Source of the DNA: JANQPX01 sp039197065
GTDB lineage: Bacteria; Pseudomonadota; Alphaproteobacteria; Geminicoccales; Geminicoccaceae
NCBI GenBank assembly: GCA_039197065.1
Contig: JBCCUL010000005.1
Span: 62,001-126,000, forward strand
Length of the DNA: 64,000 bases
Direction: 5' to 3'
The position numbers and the translations under genes were made by a program. Positions 51,695-60,486 of the stretch are shown here, in pieces (position 1 is the stretch's first letter; every line of letters starts with the position of its first letter). A model generated the notes under the pieces. The model was not told the origin of the DNA, did no database searches, and saw only the letters and a list, made by a program, of their open reading frames with translations.

Positions 51695-52975
51695 ATGGAA
51701 ACGATCGCCATGATCAACGATCAAGTCCTGGCCAGGTTCGAACCGTTCGGACAGGGGCTGCTGAAACCAATCTATCAGGACTACGGATTCGCCAATCTGC
51801 CTGCGACGCTGCATTTTCTCCTGACCGGCGAGAGGCTGGGCAGGCTTCTGCCGCCGGACTGCTTCGGCGGCAGCTATCCGACGCCTAAACGCATCATACT
51901 GCTCTTCATCGACAGCTTCGGCTGGGATTGCTGGCAGCGTTATGCCGAGCGCTCGACAGTGATGCGCCGTGTAATCCGAGACGGCGTTCTCACACCGATC
52001 TCGGCGCTGTTTCCCTCGACGACATCGGCATCGGTGTCGACATTGAACCTCGGATCCCTGCCGGCGGCGCATGGGGTGTTCGAGTGGAACCTGTACATCC
52101 CTTCCATCGGCGAGACCATCCAGACCCTGCCTTTCTCCACCCTGGGTAAGACTGCCGTTTCCTGCACGACCATGGGTTATGATGCCGACCTCCTGGTCGC
52201 CCGTCAGGAGACGACGCATCAACGCCTAGCACGACAGGGCGTCAGGTCGATCCAGCTGGCGCATCGGAACCACGCCTTCTCTCCCTACAATAAGATCGTC
52301 TCGGCAGGCGCGGAGGTCATCCCCCATGGAACACTTCCAGAAGCGCTGATCCAGCTACAGGATCTTATGGCGGACCCACCCGAAAAAGCGCTGATCAACC
52401 TCTACTGGGCAGGCCTCGATTCGGCCGCCCATGCCCTTGGCCCCCGCTCAGCCGTTCACGAGGCGGAAACGCGAAGTTTCTGGCTGACGATGGACGCCTT
52501 CCTCGGCGAGATCCGAAGCCCGGACACGATGCTGCTGATCACGGCGGATCACGGGCAGGTCAAGGGGAAGGCCGACCAGACCCTCTACATCAACGAGATC
52601 TATCCCGAGCTCGAAGACTGCCTTCTGCGCAGTCCGAGCGGCCAGATCATCCTCCCGAACGGCTCGCCACGCGACATGTTCCTGCATATCGAACCCGATC
52701 GCAGGGAGCACGTCCTCGGCCTCTTAAGGGATGGTTTGAGCGATGTCGCCATGGTCATAGCCGTCGACGAGCCCATCGACCTGGGCCTCTTTGGCGCGCG
52801 TTCGATCGGTCCGCAGAACAGGCAGCGCCTCGGGGATGTTCTCCTGCTGCCCTATGGCGGCCACTTTGTCTGGTGGCGCAAAGACGGCATTCTGGAGAAC
52901 AGGTTCAACGGACATCACGGCGGGCTTGTCGCCGAGGAACTGATCACCGTAGCCGGCGTTTTGAACCAGCTCTGA
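51695..52975 (+). CDS. Alkaline phosphatase-superfamily phosphodiesterase (type I NPP-like)
   Basis: About 426 residues of the alkaline phosphatase superfamily, nucleotide pyrophosphatase/phosphodiesterase-like. The N-terminal metal aspartate is in RIILLFIDSFGWDCW (~70-82). The nucleophile Thr/Ser is in LFPSTTSASVSTLN (~105-118). Later ligands are LYWAGLDSAAHALG and LITADHGQVKG. No signal peptide is obvious, which is unusual for the family. The substrate could be a phosphodiester, phosphonate or nucleotide. The start is uncertain (51683 TTG, 51695 or 51710 ATG). It follows cueR without an obvious link. Confidence 0.82.
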   Translation: METIAMINDQVLARFEPFGQGLLKPIYQDYGFANLPATLHFLLTGERLGRLLPPDCFGGSYPTPKRIILLFIDSFGWDCWQRYAERSTVMRRVIRDGVLTPISALFPSTTSASVSTLNLGSLPAAHGVFEWNLYIPSIGETIQTLPFSTLGKTAVSCTTMGYDADLLVARQETTHQRLARQGVRSIQLAHRNHAFSPYNKIVSAGAEVIPHGTLPEALIQLQDLMADPPEKALINLYWAGLDSAAHALGPRSAVHEAETRSFWLTMDAFLGEIRSPDTMLLITADHGQVKGKADQTLYINEIYPELEDCLLRSPSGQIILPNGSPRDMFLHIEPDRREHVLGLLRDGLSDVAMVIAVDEPIDLGLFGARSIGPQNRQRLGDVLLLPYGGHFVWWRKDGILENRFNGHHGGLVAEELITVAGVLNQL

Positions 52976-53034
52976 TACCAGTCGCACAAAGTTCTGACCG
53001 ATGCGTATGGGTGGCCTACCGCGTTCATCCTTCT

Positions 53035-53240
53035 TTAACTCGACGCGGCTATCATCCTTCGCATCTTGCTGGTCCATGCGATCCTGGGAGTCCGAGCCCC
53101 GCGCCAACGCACCCCGCGGGCGGGCGGATTCCAAGGATCGCATGGACCGCGAAACAACATGAGATGACGACGTGCACAAAGACTAATGACCGGAAGAATC
53201 CCTGCGGCCAACGACGTGATTTGACGACCTATCGATGGAA
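53035..53240. repeat. R1 palindromic element, copy E
   Basis: Left bound TTAAC (53035); hairpin 53069-53148 with CCATGCGATCCTGGGAGTC and its complement. The right bound GTTAA is lost (ACTAAT instead). The similarity to copy A continues to about 53240 (shared CGATGGAAACCAG), so this pair shares a longer right flank than the others. Confidence 0.68.
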
Positions 53241-53300
53241 ACCAGAGCTTTTCCCGACCAGGTGGAACCATCTGTTCGATACGGAAATGTGGTAAAACAA

Positions 53301-53348
53301 AGAAATAGAGTGTGTATCCCGATCACATCCGATCGGGATCCGCTCTAA
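53301..53348 (-). repeat. R3 hairpin repeat, copy 2
   Basis: Inverse-oriented match of the repeat at 44753-44803, including CCCGATCGGATGTGATCGGG read on the minus strand. It ends 22 bases before the nth stop codon, so it may act at the 3' end of the nth transcript. Confidence 0.7.
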
Positions 53349-53369
53349 ATGCGGTTGGCATAAAACGCC

Positions 53370-54110
53370 TCAACCAGCCGCCTTCTGGCCGGACGTCTTG
53401 TCTTTGAAGCCGCAGACATCCTGGATGACGCATTCCTGGCATTTCGGCTTGCGCGCCAGGCAGACATAGCGGCCGTGCAGAATGAGCCAGTGATGGGCGC
53501 CGCGCGCATAATGCTTCGGCACGGCCTTTTCGAGTTTCTTCTCGACGGCGAGCGGCGTCTTGGCGGGCGCCAGGCCGGTGCGGTTGGCGAGGCGAAAGAC
53601 ATGGGTGTCGACAGCGATGGTCGGCTCGCCGAAGGCCTCGTTCAGGACGACGCTCGCAGTCTTCCTGCCCACGCCCGGCAGTTTCTCCAGAGCTTCGCGG
53701 CTGTTGGGCACAGCGCTTCCATGCTCGTCGATCAGCGCCTTGCTGAGCGCAACAACGTTCTTCGCCTTGTTGCGAAAAAGACCGATGGTCTTGATCAACT
53801 CACGTACCTTGTCCTCGCCGAGCGCCAGCATGGCTTCCGGCGTATCGGCGAGCTCGAACAGCTTCTTGGTCGCCTTGTTGACGCCGACATCGGTCGCCTG
53901 CGCCGAGAGCACCACCGCCACCAGGAGCGTGAACGGGTTGGTGAAATCCAGCTCGGTCTTGGGCGCCGGATTGGCCGCCGCAAGCCTCGAGAACATCGTG
54001 TTGATCTGATCACGCTTCATGGGTGGGCTGTCCACATCATTGACGTTAGGGCCGTCGTCGGCGAAGGAGTCATCCCGTCGCTTGGAATGCGGCCTCACCG
54101 TCGATGGCAA
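53370..54110 (-). CDS. nth: Endonuclease III
   Basis: A canonical Nth DNA glycosylase/AP lyase. Catalytic Lys150 is in LPGVGRKTASVVL and Asp168 in IAVDTHVFRL, numbered from the 54110 start. The C-terminal [4Fe-4S] loop is C-x6-C-x2-C-x5-C (CLARKPKCQECVIQDVC). HHWLILHGRY is the hallmark preceding it. It excises oxidised pyrimidines in base excision repair. The core begins at MKRDQINTMF, so an ATG at 54020 may be the true start; the 30-residue extension is kept because such tails occur in related alphaproteobacteria. Divergent from the DUF2244 gene. Confidence 0.95.
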   Translation of the reverse strand: MPSTVRPHSKRRDDSFADDGPNVNDVDSPPMKRDQINTMFSRLAAANPAPKTELDFTNPFTLLVAVVLSAQATDVGVNKATKKLFELADTPEAMLALGEDKVRELIKTIGLFRNKAKNVVALSKALIDEHGSAVPNSREALEKLPGVGRKTASVVLNEAFGEPTIAVDTHVFRLANRTGLAPAKTPLAVEKKLEKAVPKHYARGAHHWLILHGRYVCLARKPKCQECVIQDVCGFKDKTSGQKAAG

Positions 54111-54149
54111 ATCACTGGTTTGTTGCGCAGAGCCGCCTATATCGTAGCT

Positions 54150-54641
54150 ATGACCAAGAGCGCAGCGACCACAGGCTCTTCCTCGCCGTCGGATTTTCAG
54201 GTGGTTCTTTATCCGAACCGCTCACTCGACGACAAGGGCTTTGCCCTGTTGATGGTTCTGGTCGCCCTTGTCTGCGGGTTGGTGGGCGCTGGTTTTGCCC
54301 TGGCAGGCGCCTGGCCGGTGACCGGCTTTCTCGGGCTGGACGTGCTGCTCCTGTACCTCGCGTTTCGCTGGAATTTTCGAAGCTCATCGCGGGCCGACTT
54401 CATCACGCTGGACGATGACGGGCTGACCGTCAAACGGATCATACCGAATGGCGAGGCGAGGGAATGGCGGTTCGAGACCGCCTGGGTTCAGGTGGTCATC
54501 GAAAAAAAGCGCCTCCTGCTCCGCTCCCATGGCGAAAGCCTGGCGATCGGCCCCTATCTGACCGCAGCCGAGCGTTCCAGTCTCGCGGACGCCCTGCGCG
54601 AAGCGATCCGAAATCACCGGGACGCGCTGTCCGCGTCCTGA
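54150..54641 (+). CDS. DUF2244 family membrane protein
   Basis: A 163-residue protein with two hydrophobic segments (residues ~28-70: LMVLVALVCGLVGAGFALAG and FLGLDVLLLYLAF). A soluble C-terminal beta/alpha domain holds the family pattern FITLDDDGLTVKRIIPNGEAREWRFETAWVQV and GPYLTAAERSSLADALREAI. DUF2244 proteins are common in Alphaproteobacteria, often near nth and dap genes; their function is unknown. Divergently placed from nth by about 40 bases. Confidence 0.85.
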   Translation: MTKSAATTGSSSPSDFQVVLYPNRSLDDKGFALLMVLVALVCGLVGAGFALAGAWPVTGFLGLDVLLLYLAFRWNFRSSSRADFITLDDDGLTVKRIIPNGEAREWRFETAWVQVVIEKKRLLLRSHGESLAIGPYLTAAERSSLADALREAIRNHRDALSAS

Positions 54642-54647
54642 TTTTAA

Positions 54648-54690
54648 AAAAAGGCGCCCATGCGCGGCATGAACGCCCCTTTCCCGATCG
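54648..54690 (-). terminator. Terminator between DUF2244 and SRPBCC genes
   Basis: On the minus strand GGCGTTCATGCCGCGCATGGGCGCC folds into a hairpin (with CATGC/GCATG inner pairing) followed by a run of seven T. It ends the SRPBCC transcript and could also act for the convergent gene. Confidence 0.65.
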
Positions 54691-54699
54691 TGTCTTCAG

Positions 54700-55182
54700 C
54701 TATTGGTCGAGTTGCCCCTTCAGCTCATCGAGTCCGGCGCGGTAGACGCCGCTCATCAGTTCCAAGGCTTCCTCGTCGCTTACGCCATTGGCGCTGTAGC
54801 TGCTCGACCAGGTGATCGTGGCGCCATCGCCATTTTCGGTCACCGCCATGGTCGATGCGTAGTCTTTGATCGGCAGCGGGCTTTCGTTAATCGTGTAGGA
54901 GAAGGACATGCCGTCAGCATCCATCGACTTCTGCTCTTCGATCAACTCGCCGCCATCGCCGGTTACCAGCTTGCGCATGGTCTTGCCGTCCTCTTCATAA
55001 GCCTCGCATTCGGCGATCACCGGATGCCAGTCCTTGATCGAACACCAGTCGCTGATCGCTGACCAGGCATCCGCCGGCGACGCCGAAACGTCGACGCTTT
55101 CACTGAGGTCGATCGCGAATGCCGGGTTCGCTGAGAGACCGGCAACGAACAGGCCGGCGACGAGGGTTGGGGTCGAGCGCAT
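54700..55182 (-). CDS. Exported SRPBCC (polyketide cyclase/MxaD-like) family protein
   Basis: A 160-residue protein with a clear signal peptide (TPTLVAGLFVAGLSANPAFA). A START/SRPBCC fold follows: SVDVSASPADAWSAISDWCSIKDWHPVIAECEAYEEDGK (residues ~28-66) and ATITWSSSYSANGVSDEEALELMSGVYRAGLDELK at the C-terminus. Such periplasmic SRPBCC proteins bind hydrophobic ligands; the ligand here is unknown. The ATG at 55182 is chosen because the signal peptide begins there. The hairpin terminator at 54648-54690 follows its stop. Confidence 0.82.
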   Translation of the reverse strand: MRSTPTLVAGLFVAGLSANPAFAIDLSESVDVSASPADAWSAISDWCSIKDWHPVIAECEAYEEDGKTMRKLVTGDGGELIEEQKSMDADGMSFSYTINESPLPIKDYASTMAVTENGDGATITWSSSYSANGVSDEEALELMSGVYRAGLDELKGQLDQ

Positions 55183-55273
55183 GACGTTAGCCTCCAGAGT
55201 TTTTTTGAATTGGTACCGTTCCAGGGATGTCGGTTTTCCGGCCTGCGTCAAGCCCCAGGCGGGCTTACGAGCC

Positions 55274-55990
55274 TCAGGATTTTGTCGCAGCTTCGGCGAT
55301 TAGCCGGTCGGTCGCCGTTTCGATACGCTGTTCCAGTTCGGCCATGAAAGCCTTGCGATCGAGGCCTGGCTGGATCGGCTCCAGAAATTCCACGACGATG
55401 GTGCCGGGCTTCTTGGCGAAGCTGCGCCGTCCCCAGAAGAGACCGGAGTTCAACGCCACCGGCACCACGGGCAGCGCCAGTTGTTTGTAAAGCGCCGCCA
55501 CACCCGGATGATAAGGGCGCTTCTCGCCGGGCGGCGTGCGCGTGCCTTCGGGAAAGATCACCACCGGGGAACCCCGCTCGATCGCCTGCCTGGCGCCCTC
55601 AATCAGCGAACGCAGCGCCCTGGTGCCATGACCGCGGTCGATCTTGATCATGCCGGCATGCAGGAGGCAGGGGCCGAAGATCGGAATCCTGGTCAGCTCC
55701 TGCTTCAGGGCAATCGCCGGGTCGTCGATCAGGAGATGGGTCGTGATGGTGTCCCAGGCGGACTGATGCTTGATCGCGTAGATGACCCGCGGATCCCGGC
55801 GATGTTCCTCGCCGATGATCCGATAGTCCAGGCCCACCAGATGACGGAGCAGCCACTGTATCCCGCGTTCCCAGCGTTCGGCGTGACGCACCATGGCCTC
55901 GCGTGACATCAAGAGGATCGGCAGCGCCAGAAACGCCATCACCACACCCCAAAGCCAAAACGCGGCGTTGAAAGCGAGAGAGCCGATCAT
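55274..55990 (-). CDS. plsC: 1-acyl-sn-glycerol-3-phosphate acyltransferase
   Basis: A 238-residue membrane acyltransferase. The first hydrophobic segment is at residues ~5-27. The catalytic H-x4-D motif is His75-Asp80 (KHQSAWDT), the glycerophosphate-binding PEGTRT is near residue 148, and VPVALNSGLFWG is the C-terminal family block. It makes phosphatidic acid from lysophosphatidic acid in the inner membrane. It lies 45 bases after ftsX and is probably co-transcribed with ftsEX, an arrangement common in Alphaproteobacteria. Confidence 0.9.
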   Translation of the reverse strand: MIGSLAFNAAFWLWGVVMAFLALPILLMSREAMVRHAERWERGIQWLLRHLVGLDYRIIGEEHRRDPRVIYAIKHQSAWDTITTHLLIDDPAIALKQELTRIPIFGPCLLHAGMIKIDRGHGTRALRSLIEGARQAIERGSPVVIFPEGTRTPPGEKRPYHPGVAALYKQLALPVVPVALNSGLFWGRRSFAKKPGTIVVEFLEPIQPGLDRKAFMAELEQRIETATDRLIAEAATKS

Positions 55991-56035
55991 CCGCCGGGCT
56001 CGAAAAATGGGGTCACGCCGTTCACCAGGCCGGCA

Positions 56036-56908
56036 TCAGGCCATGCGCCCCAAGCTCCAAAGCGCGGTCAGCCTGGCGGTCAGCGTGCAGAGAAGGGCGG
56101 CAATCACCGGAACGCAGGCGAGAAAAATCCAATCCACGGGACGAAGCCCGAGGCGGATGGAATTGGTCATCTCAAGATTCTGGATGCTGTAAAGAACCCC
56201 GAGCACGGTGACCATCGCGGCGAAGAACCCGATGAGCCCGCCGCGCAAGCCGCTGTGCAGCGCGTAGCGCTCGAACTGTCGGGCGAGATAGCCGTCCTGC
56301 GCGCCCATGTAGCGAAGCAGGGTCACCGTATCGTCATGCATGGCGAGGCTGAGACTGGTGATGATCGTCACGATCGCCAGCGAACAGAGAAGAAGGACAG
56401 CCCCAAGCGTGATGCCGACGGTTCTAAAGAAAGCGGCCTGGCGCTCGGCCCGTCCCTCGGAGACTTCCTGGATGCCGATGGTCGCATCCGGAACGACCTC
56501 CCTGAGCTGTCGCTCCAGCGCCCGCAGATCCGGCTTGCTCAACGGGTCGAGCGAAACGTCGATCAGGCGTGGCAGCGGAAGATCCTCACCTTCGTCGCGC
56601 TCGCCCAGCCAGGGTTCGATCAGATCCTGCAGCTCATCGTCGGGGACCACGTCAGCCGACGCCACATCCTTGGACCCGTTCAATACCCTGAGAACGTCGG
56701 CGACATCCCGGTCGCCGTCTTCGGAGATGCCTGCGGTCGGCAGACTGACCGTGACCATTTTGTCACGCTGGTCGAAAAGCTGAAGCGCGCCATCGGCAAT
56801 GGCCGCGACGGCAAGCGCCACGACGGCAAGGTAAAGAAGCCCTGCCATGATCCAAGGAAGGAAACGGCTCACGGCCGTCTGGTCCAAAGGCAGATCAAGA
56901 CTGCGCAC
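56036..56908 (-). CDS. ftsX: Cell division ABC-type permease FtsX
   Basis: A 290-residue inner-membrane protein with four membrane segments (residues ~18-38, then ~170-195, ~218-243 and ~262-283) and a periplasmic loop between the first two (~40-165). The conserved C-terminal FtsX region includes DDTVTLLRYMGAQDGYLARQFERYAL. With FtsE it couples division to peptidoglycan hydrolase activation. It starts 18 bases after ftsE. Confidence 0.92.
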   Translation of the reverse strand: MRSLDLPLDQTAVSRFLPWIMAGLLYLAVVALAVAAIADGALQLFDQRDKMVTVSLPTAGISEDGDRDVADVLRVLNGSKDVASADVVPDDELQDLIEPWLGERDEGEDLPLPRLIDVSLDPLSKPDLRALERQLREVVPDATIGIQEVSEGRAERQAAFFRTVGITLGAVLLLCSLAIVTIITSLSLAMHDDTVTLLRYMGAQDGYLARQFERYALHSGLRGGLIGFFAAMVTVLGVLYSIQNLEMTNSIRLGLRPVDWIFLACVPVIAALLCTLTARLTALWSLGRMA

Positions 56909-56926
56909 GTCGTTCGATCCCGTTAT

Positions 56927-57616
56927 TCAGTCAGCCGCCGCCAGCTGGGTCGGCGTTCTCGTCTTTCCGGTGAGACGGCCCTTCTCGAGATGATAGACCG
57001 GATGCGGATAGCGATCGATCAGCTCGTCATTGTGGGTCGACAGCACAACGGTCGTGCCTTCCTTGGAAAGCTCGGTGAAGAGGCGCATCAAACGCCTGGC
57101 CCGCTGGGTATCGATATTGCTGGTGGGTTCGTCGCCGAGCAAAAGGTTGGGTCTGGAAATGGCCGCACGCGCCGCCGCAACGATCTGCCGTTGTCCCGTC
57201 GAAAGACTTGGCGGCTTGGCGTCCATCACCTCGGTCAACCCCAGCCATTCCAGCATCTCATAGACCAGTTCCCTGATCTCACGCTCGCGCGCGCCGCCTA
57301 TCCTGAGCGGCAAGGCAACATTATCGAAAGCGGTAAGGTGGTTGATCAGACGGAAGTCTTGGAACATCATGCCGATCCGTCGCCGCGATTCACTGAGGTC
57401 ATCACGATTGAAACCGACAACGTCGCGGCCGAAAATTCTAAAGCTTCCTCTTGAGGGCATATGGATCAGGCCCATAATATGCATCAGCGACGTCTTGCCG
57501 GCACCGCTTGGCCCGACCAGGAAAATAAAGTCGCCACGATCGAGCGTAAGGTTGATATCATGCAGCACTTCCGGACCCTGTCCGTAGCGCATGCCGATTT
57601 GTTCAAGCTGCAACAT
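56927..57616 (-). CDS. ftsE: Cell division ATP-binding protein FtsE
   Basis: A 229-residue ABC ATPase. Walker A GPSGAGKT is at 35-42, the Q-loop is in IGMMFQDFRLI, the signature is LSTGQRQIVAAARA (FtsE proteins have a modified signature; usual LSGGE/Q is LSTGQ here) and Walker B LLLGDEPTSNID. It works with FtsX to activate cell-wall hydrolases at the septum. It is first in the ftsE-ftsX-plsC group and divergent from the zinc-ribbon gene. Confidence 0.94.
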   Translation of the reverse strand: MLQLEQIGMRYGQGPEVLHDINLTLDRGDFIFLVGPSGAGKTSLMHIMGLIHMPSRGSFRIFGRDVVGFNRDDLSESRRRIGMMFQDFRLINHLTAFDNVALPLRIGGAREREIRELVYEMLEWLGLTEVMDAKPPSLSTGQRQIVAAARAAISRPNLLLGDEPTSNIDTQRARRLMRLFTELSKEGTTVVLSTHNDELIDRYPHPVYHLEKGRLTGKTRTPTQLAAAD

Positions 57617-57729
57617 GACGCCATCGATCGAAATGGTCGCAAAAGAAACGATTGTGGAGTTTACACATTACGGCGTATTAATCCAGTTAACTCTCAACTG
57701 TTAAGGGAACGGCACCCGCCCGGTCTGCT

Positions 57730-58419
57730 ATGATCTTAACTTGCCCAAGCTGCTCCAGTCGATACCACGTCGATGCCGCCGCCTTCCAGCAGAAGGCCCG
57801 CAAGGTCCGTTGCGCCAATTGCGGCCACCGATGGAAGGCCGAGCCACCCGTTGACGAACCGCAATCCGCGGATCTCGAGCTCGCGCCGGCAGCGAAGCCT
57901 GAGGAAAAGGTTCGCGCCGCCGCCACCGCTGCAGCACCCAAGTCGATGCGCCGGCCGGCCGCAGGGCCTGAGTCTGTCAGCCGTGCCTCGTCCAGTCCTG
58001 TCGGCTGGCTGCTTGGCGTTGGTGTCATCGTGCTACTGCTGGTAAGTACGATTATCGGTCGGAATGGCATTGTCGGAAAGTTCCCCGCGACCGCAGCCGT
58101 CTATCAGTCCGTTGGCTTGTCGGTGGATCAGGACTTCGGTCTGGAGTTCAAAGACGTGACCCTGGACTGGCAACGCGACGGCGGAGCTTTCGTTTTGGTG
58201 GTGGAAGGCGAAATAGTCAACCTCTCGGAGGTCGATCAGGTCATTCCACCGGTGCGAATGGCTATTTTGGACAGCGACGGCGAAGAGCTGCAGCACGAAT
58301 ATTTCGAGCTGGAAGAGAGCGAGATCAGCGCCGGCAATCGCATTAATTTTTCCGGCCGGCTGGTTGACCCAATCGACCAGGGCGAAAACTTCCGACTGAC
58401 CTTCGGCCTGGAGTCCTAG
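57730..58419 (+). CDS. MJ0042-type zinc-ribbon, DUF3426 membrane protein
   Basis: A 229-residue protein. The N-terminal zinc ribbon has paired cysteines Cys5/Cys8 and Cys28/Cys31 (CPSC...CANC). A linker leads to one membrane segment (~97-115, WLLGVGVIVLLLVSTIIG), and the periplasmic DUF3426 domain ends FRLTFGLES. It is typically found beside ftsE in Alphaproteobacteria; the function is unknown. The TAG stop (58417-58419) is in an R2 repeat end. Confidence 0.85.
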   Translation: MILTCPSCSSRYHVDAAAFQQKARKVRCANCGHRWKAEPPVDEPQSADLELAPAAKPEEKVRAAATAAAPKSMRRPAAGPESVSRASSSPVGWLLGVGVIVLLLVSTIIGRNGIVGKFPATAAVYQSVGLSVDQDFGLEFKDVTLDWQRDGGAFVLVVEGEIVNLSEVDQVIPPVRMAILDSDGEELQHEYFELEESEISAGNRINFSGRLVDPIDQGENFRLTFGLES

Positions 58420-58638
58420 TGGCGCGGCCACACCGTTGACTCGGACCGGAGTCGTCCGGCTCGAAGGTTTGCCGCCAAGTCTGAGAAGGTTGGAATGGGG
58501 CATATGCAGCGAGCTCGTCGCTCCCTCCTATGCCCCGTTCCGACTACAGCCCTACCCGAAACAAACCACGAAAACTTGGGAGCCAACCTGCGTCCCAGGC
58601 GAATACGGTCCGAGTCGATGAGGTGGCCACGCCACCGC
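58416..58638. repeat. CTAG-bounded inverted-repeat element (R2), third copy
   Basis: Left arm CTAGTGGCGCGGCCAC with CGTTGACTCGGACCG and right arm the complement of GTGGCGTGGCCACCTC and ATCGACTCGGACCG. An inner hairpin GGAATGGGGCATA/TATGCCCCGTTCC lies in the middle (about 58493-58545). It separates the convergent zinc-ribbon gene and ychF. Confidence 0.75.
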
Positions 58639-58642
58639 TGCA

Positions 58643-59740
58643 TTAGACGTTGAAGCGGAACAGGATGACGTCGCCGTCCTTCACGATGTAGTCGCGACCC
58701 TCTTGCCGCAGCTTGCCCGCCTCGCGAGCACCGGTCTCGCCTTTGCAGGCGACATAGTCGTCGTAGGCGATGGTCTCCGCACAGATAAAGCCGCGCTGAA
58801 AGTCGGTATGGATCCGCCCCGCCGCCTCGGCTGCGGTCATGCCATCGACGATCGTCCAGGCACGGCTTTCCTTCGGTCCCGCCGTGAGGAAGGTCTTCAG
58901 GCCCAAGAGACGATAACCGGCATGAATCACCCGATCGAGCCCCGGGCGCTCCAGGCCCAGGCTTTCCAGATATTCGGTCCGGTCTTCAGCACTGAGCTGC
59001 GAGAGCTCAGCCTCGATGGACGCTGATACGACGACGGTGCCCGCACCCTCTTTCTCAGCGAGGTCGGCAACCGAGGTCGCATGCGCATTGCCGCTCGCAG
59101 CGCCGTCCTCGTCGACATTGCAGACATAGAGGATCGGCTTGGCGCTGATGAGGTCGAGCGCTTTCAAACCCGTCGCATCGTCCGTCGCCGCATCGAGCCC
59201 GCGCGCCGGCCGGCCATCTTCCATCGCCGGCTTGATCCGCTCGATCAGCGCGAGCTGCGCCTTCGCCTCCTTGTCGCCGCCGCGCGCGCGCTTGACCAGG
59301 CCCTCGCTGCGCTTTTCCAACGAGGCCAGATCGGCGAGCAGCAGCTCGGTGTTGATCAGTTCAGCGTCACGCACCGGATCGACACCGCCCTCCACATGGG
59401 TGACGTCGTCATCGTCGAAGCAACGGAGCACATGCAGGATCGCATCAACGCCCCTGATGGCGCCGAGGAATTGATTGCCCAGCCCCTCGCCCTTGGAGGC
59501 GCCGCGCACCAGACCCGCGATGTCGATCACCTCGAGCTGGGTCTCGATGATCTTTTCCGACTTCGCGATTTTGGCGATCACGTCGAGCCGTTCGTCCGGC
59601 ACCGGCACCCTGCCGGTATTGGGCTCGATCGTGCAGAACGGATAATTCGCCGCGGCCGCAGCCGCCGTCGAGGTGAGCGCGTTGAAGAGGGTCGATTTGC
59701 CGACATTGGGAAGGCCGACGATACCGCAATTGAAACCCAC
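58643..59740 (-). CDS. ychF: Redox-regulated ATPase YchF (Obg-like)
   Basis: A 365-residue Obg-family P-loop protein. G1 is GLPNVGKST (8-16) and G3 DIAGLV is near 72. The base-recognition motif is NVDE (YVCNVDEDG), not NKxD, so ATP is preferred over GTP. The C-terminal TGS domain carries EGRDYIVKDGDVILFRFNV. It binds ribosomes and has a role in stress responses in other bacteria. It is last in the minus-strand prs-rplY-pth-ychF series. Confidence 0.95.
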   Translation of the reverse strand: MGFNCGIVGLPNVGKSTLFNALTSTAAAAAANYPFCTIEPNTGRVPVPDERLDVIAKIAKSEKIIETQLEVIDIAGLVRGASKGEGLGNQFLGAIRGVDAILHVLRCFDDDDVTHVEGGVDPVRDAELINTELLLADLASLEKRSEGLVKRARGGDKEAKAQLALIERIKPAMEDGRPARGLDAATDDATGLKALDLISAKPILYVCNVDEDGAASGNAHATSVADLAEKEGAGTVVVSASIEAELSQLSAEDRTEYLESLGLERPGLDRVIHAGYRLLGLKTFLTAGPKESRAWTIVDGMTAAEAAGRIHTDFQRGFICAETIAYDDYVACKGETGAREAGKLRQEGRDYIVKDGDVILFRFNV

Positions 59741-59794
59741 GTCCTATGTCCTCGGTAGACAGCCAGGCTCCGCCGGAGCAGATGCGTGACAGGT

Positions 59795-60400
59795 TCAGTG
59801 ACCCTCTGCCCTGGCAGGGCTGTGGTCGTTCGGTTTGGTCAAAAGCGCGATCTTGTTCATGCAGCCGGCATCGTCACCCTCGGCGAGCAACGGCACGGCC
59901 GAGACAAACGCGTCCAGGAGCGGCGTCAGCCATTCCCGATCAGCCTTGCTGAAATTGCCGAGCACATGGCCCGTCACCTTCGCTTTGTCGCCGGGATGGC
60001 CTATCCCCATCCGGACCCGCTTGAAGTCCTTCGTGCCGATCGCCTGAGCAATCGAGCGCAGGCCGTTATGCCCGGCGACCCCGCCACCCTCTTTGATCCT
60101 GAGCTTGCCGGCGACGAGATCGAGCTCGTCATGCACAACCAGGATGTCGTCGAGCGCCAGCTTGTAGAAATGTGCGGCCTCGGCCACCGCAAGGCCCGAA
60201 CGATTCATGAAGGTATCGGGCTTCTGCAGCATGACCTTCTGGCCGCCAAGCTGCCCCTCGCTGATCCGGCTGTGGAACTTCGAACGCCAGGCGCCAAAGC
60301 CATAGGCATCGGCGATCGCATCCACGGCCATAAAGCCGATATTGTGCCGATGCCCCGCATAGTCAGGGCCGGGATTGCCCAGGCCGATCATCAAGAGCAT
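59795..60400 (-). CDS. pth: Peptidyl-tRNA hydrolase
   Basis: A 201-residue enzyme that frees tRNA from stalled peptidyl-tRNA. The catalytic region is GLGNPGPDYAGHRHNIGFMAVD with the active His19 and Asn20 next to it. KPDTFMNRSGLAV and VVHDELDLVAGKLRIK (Asp of the dyad) follow, then GGGVAGHNGLRSI. Next to rplY and ychF, as is common in Alphaproteobacteria. Confidence 0.96.
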   Translation of the reverse strand: MLLMIGLGNPGPDYAGHRHNIGFMAVDAIADAYGFGAWRSKFHSRISEGQLGGQKVMLQKPDTFMNRSGLAVAEAAHFYKLALDDILVVHDELDLVAGKLRIKEGGGVAGHNGLRSIAQAIGTKDFKRVRMGIGHPGDKAKVTGHVLGNFSKADREWLTPLLDAFVSAVPLLAEGDDAGCMNKIALLTKPNDHSPARAEGH

Positions 60401-60486
60401 GGGATCAGACCGTCAAAAGGGGCCTCGAAACAGCACTTCCTCGATGGCGGCAAGGCTGCGGCAATGCGCAGCCCAGCGCGTCAGGC

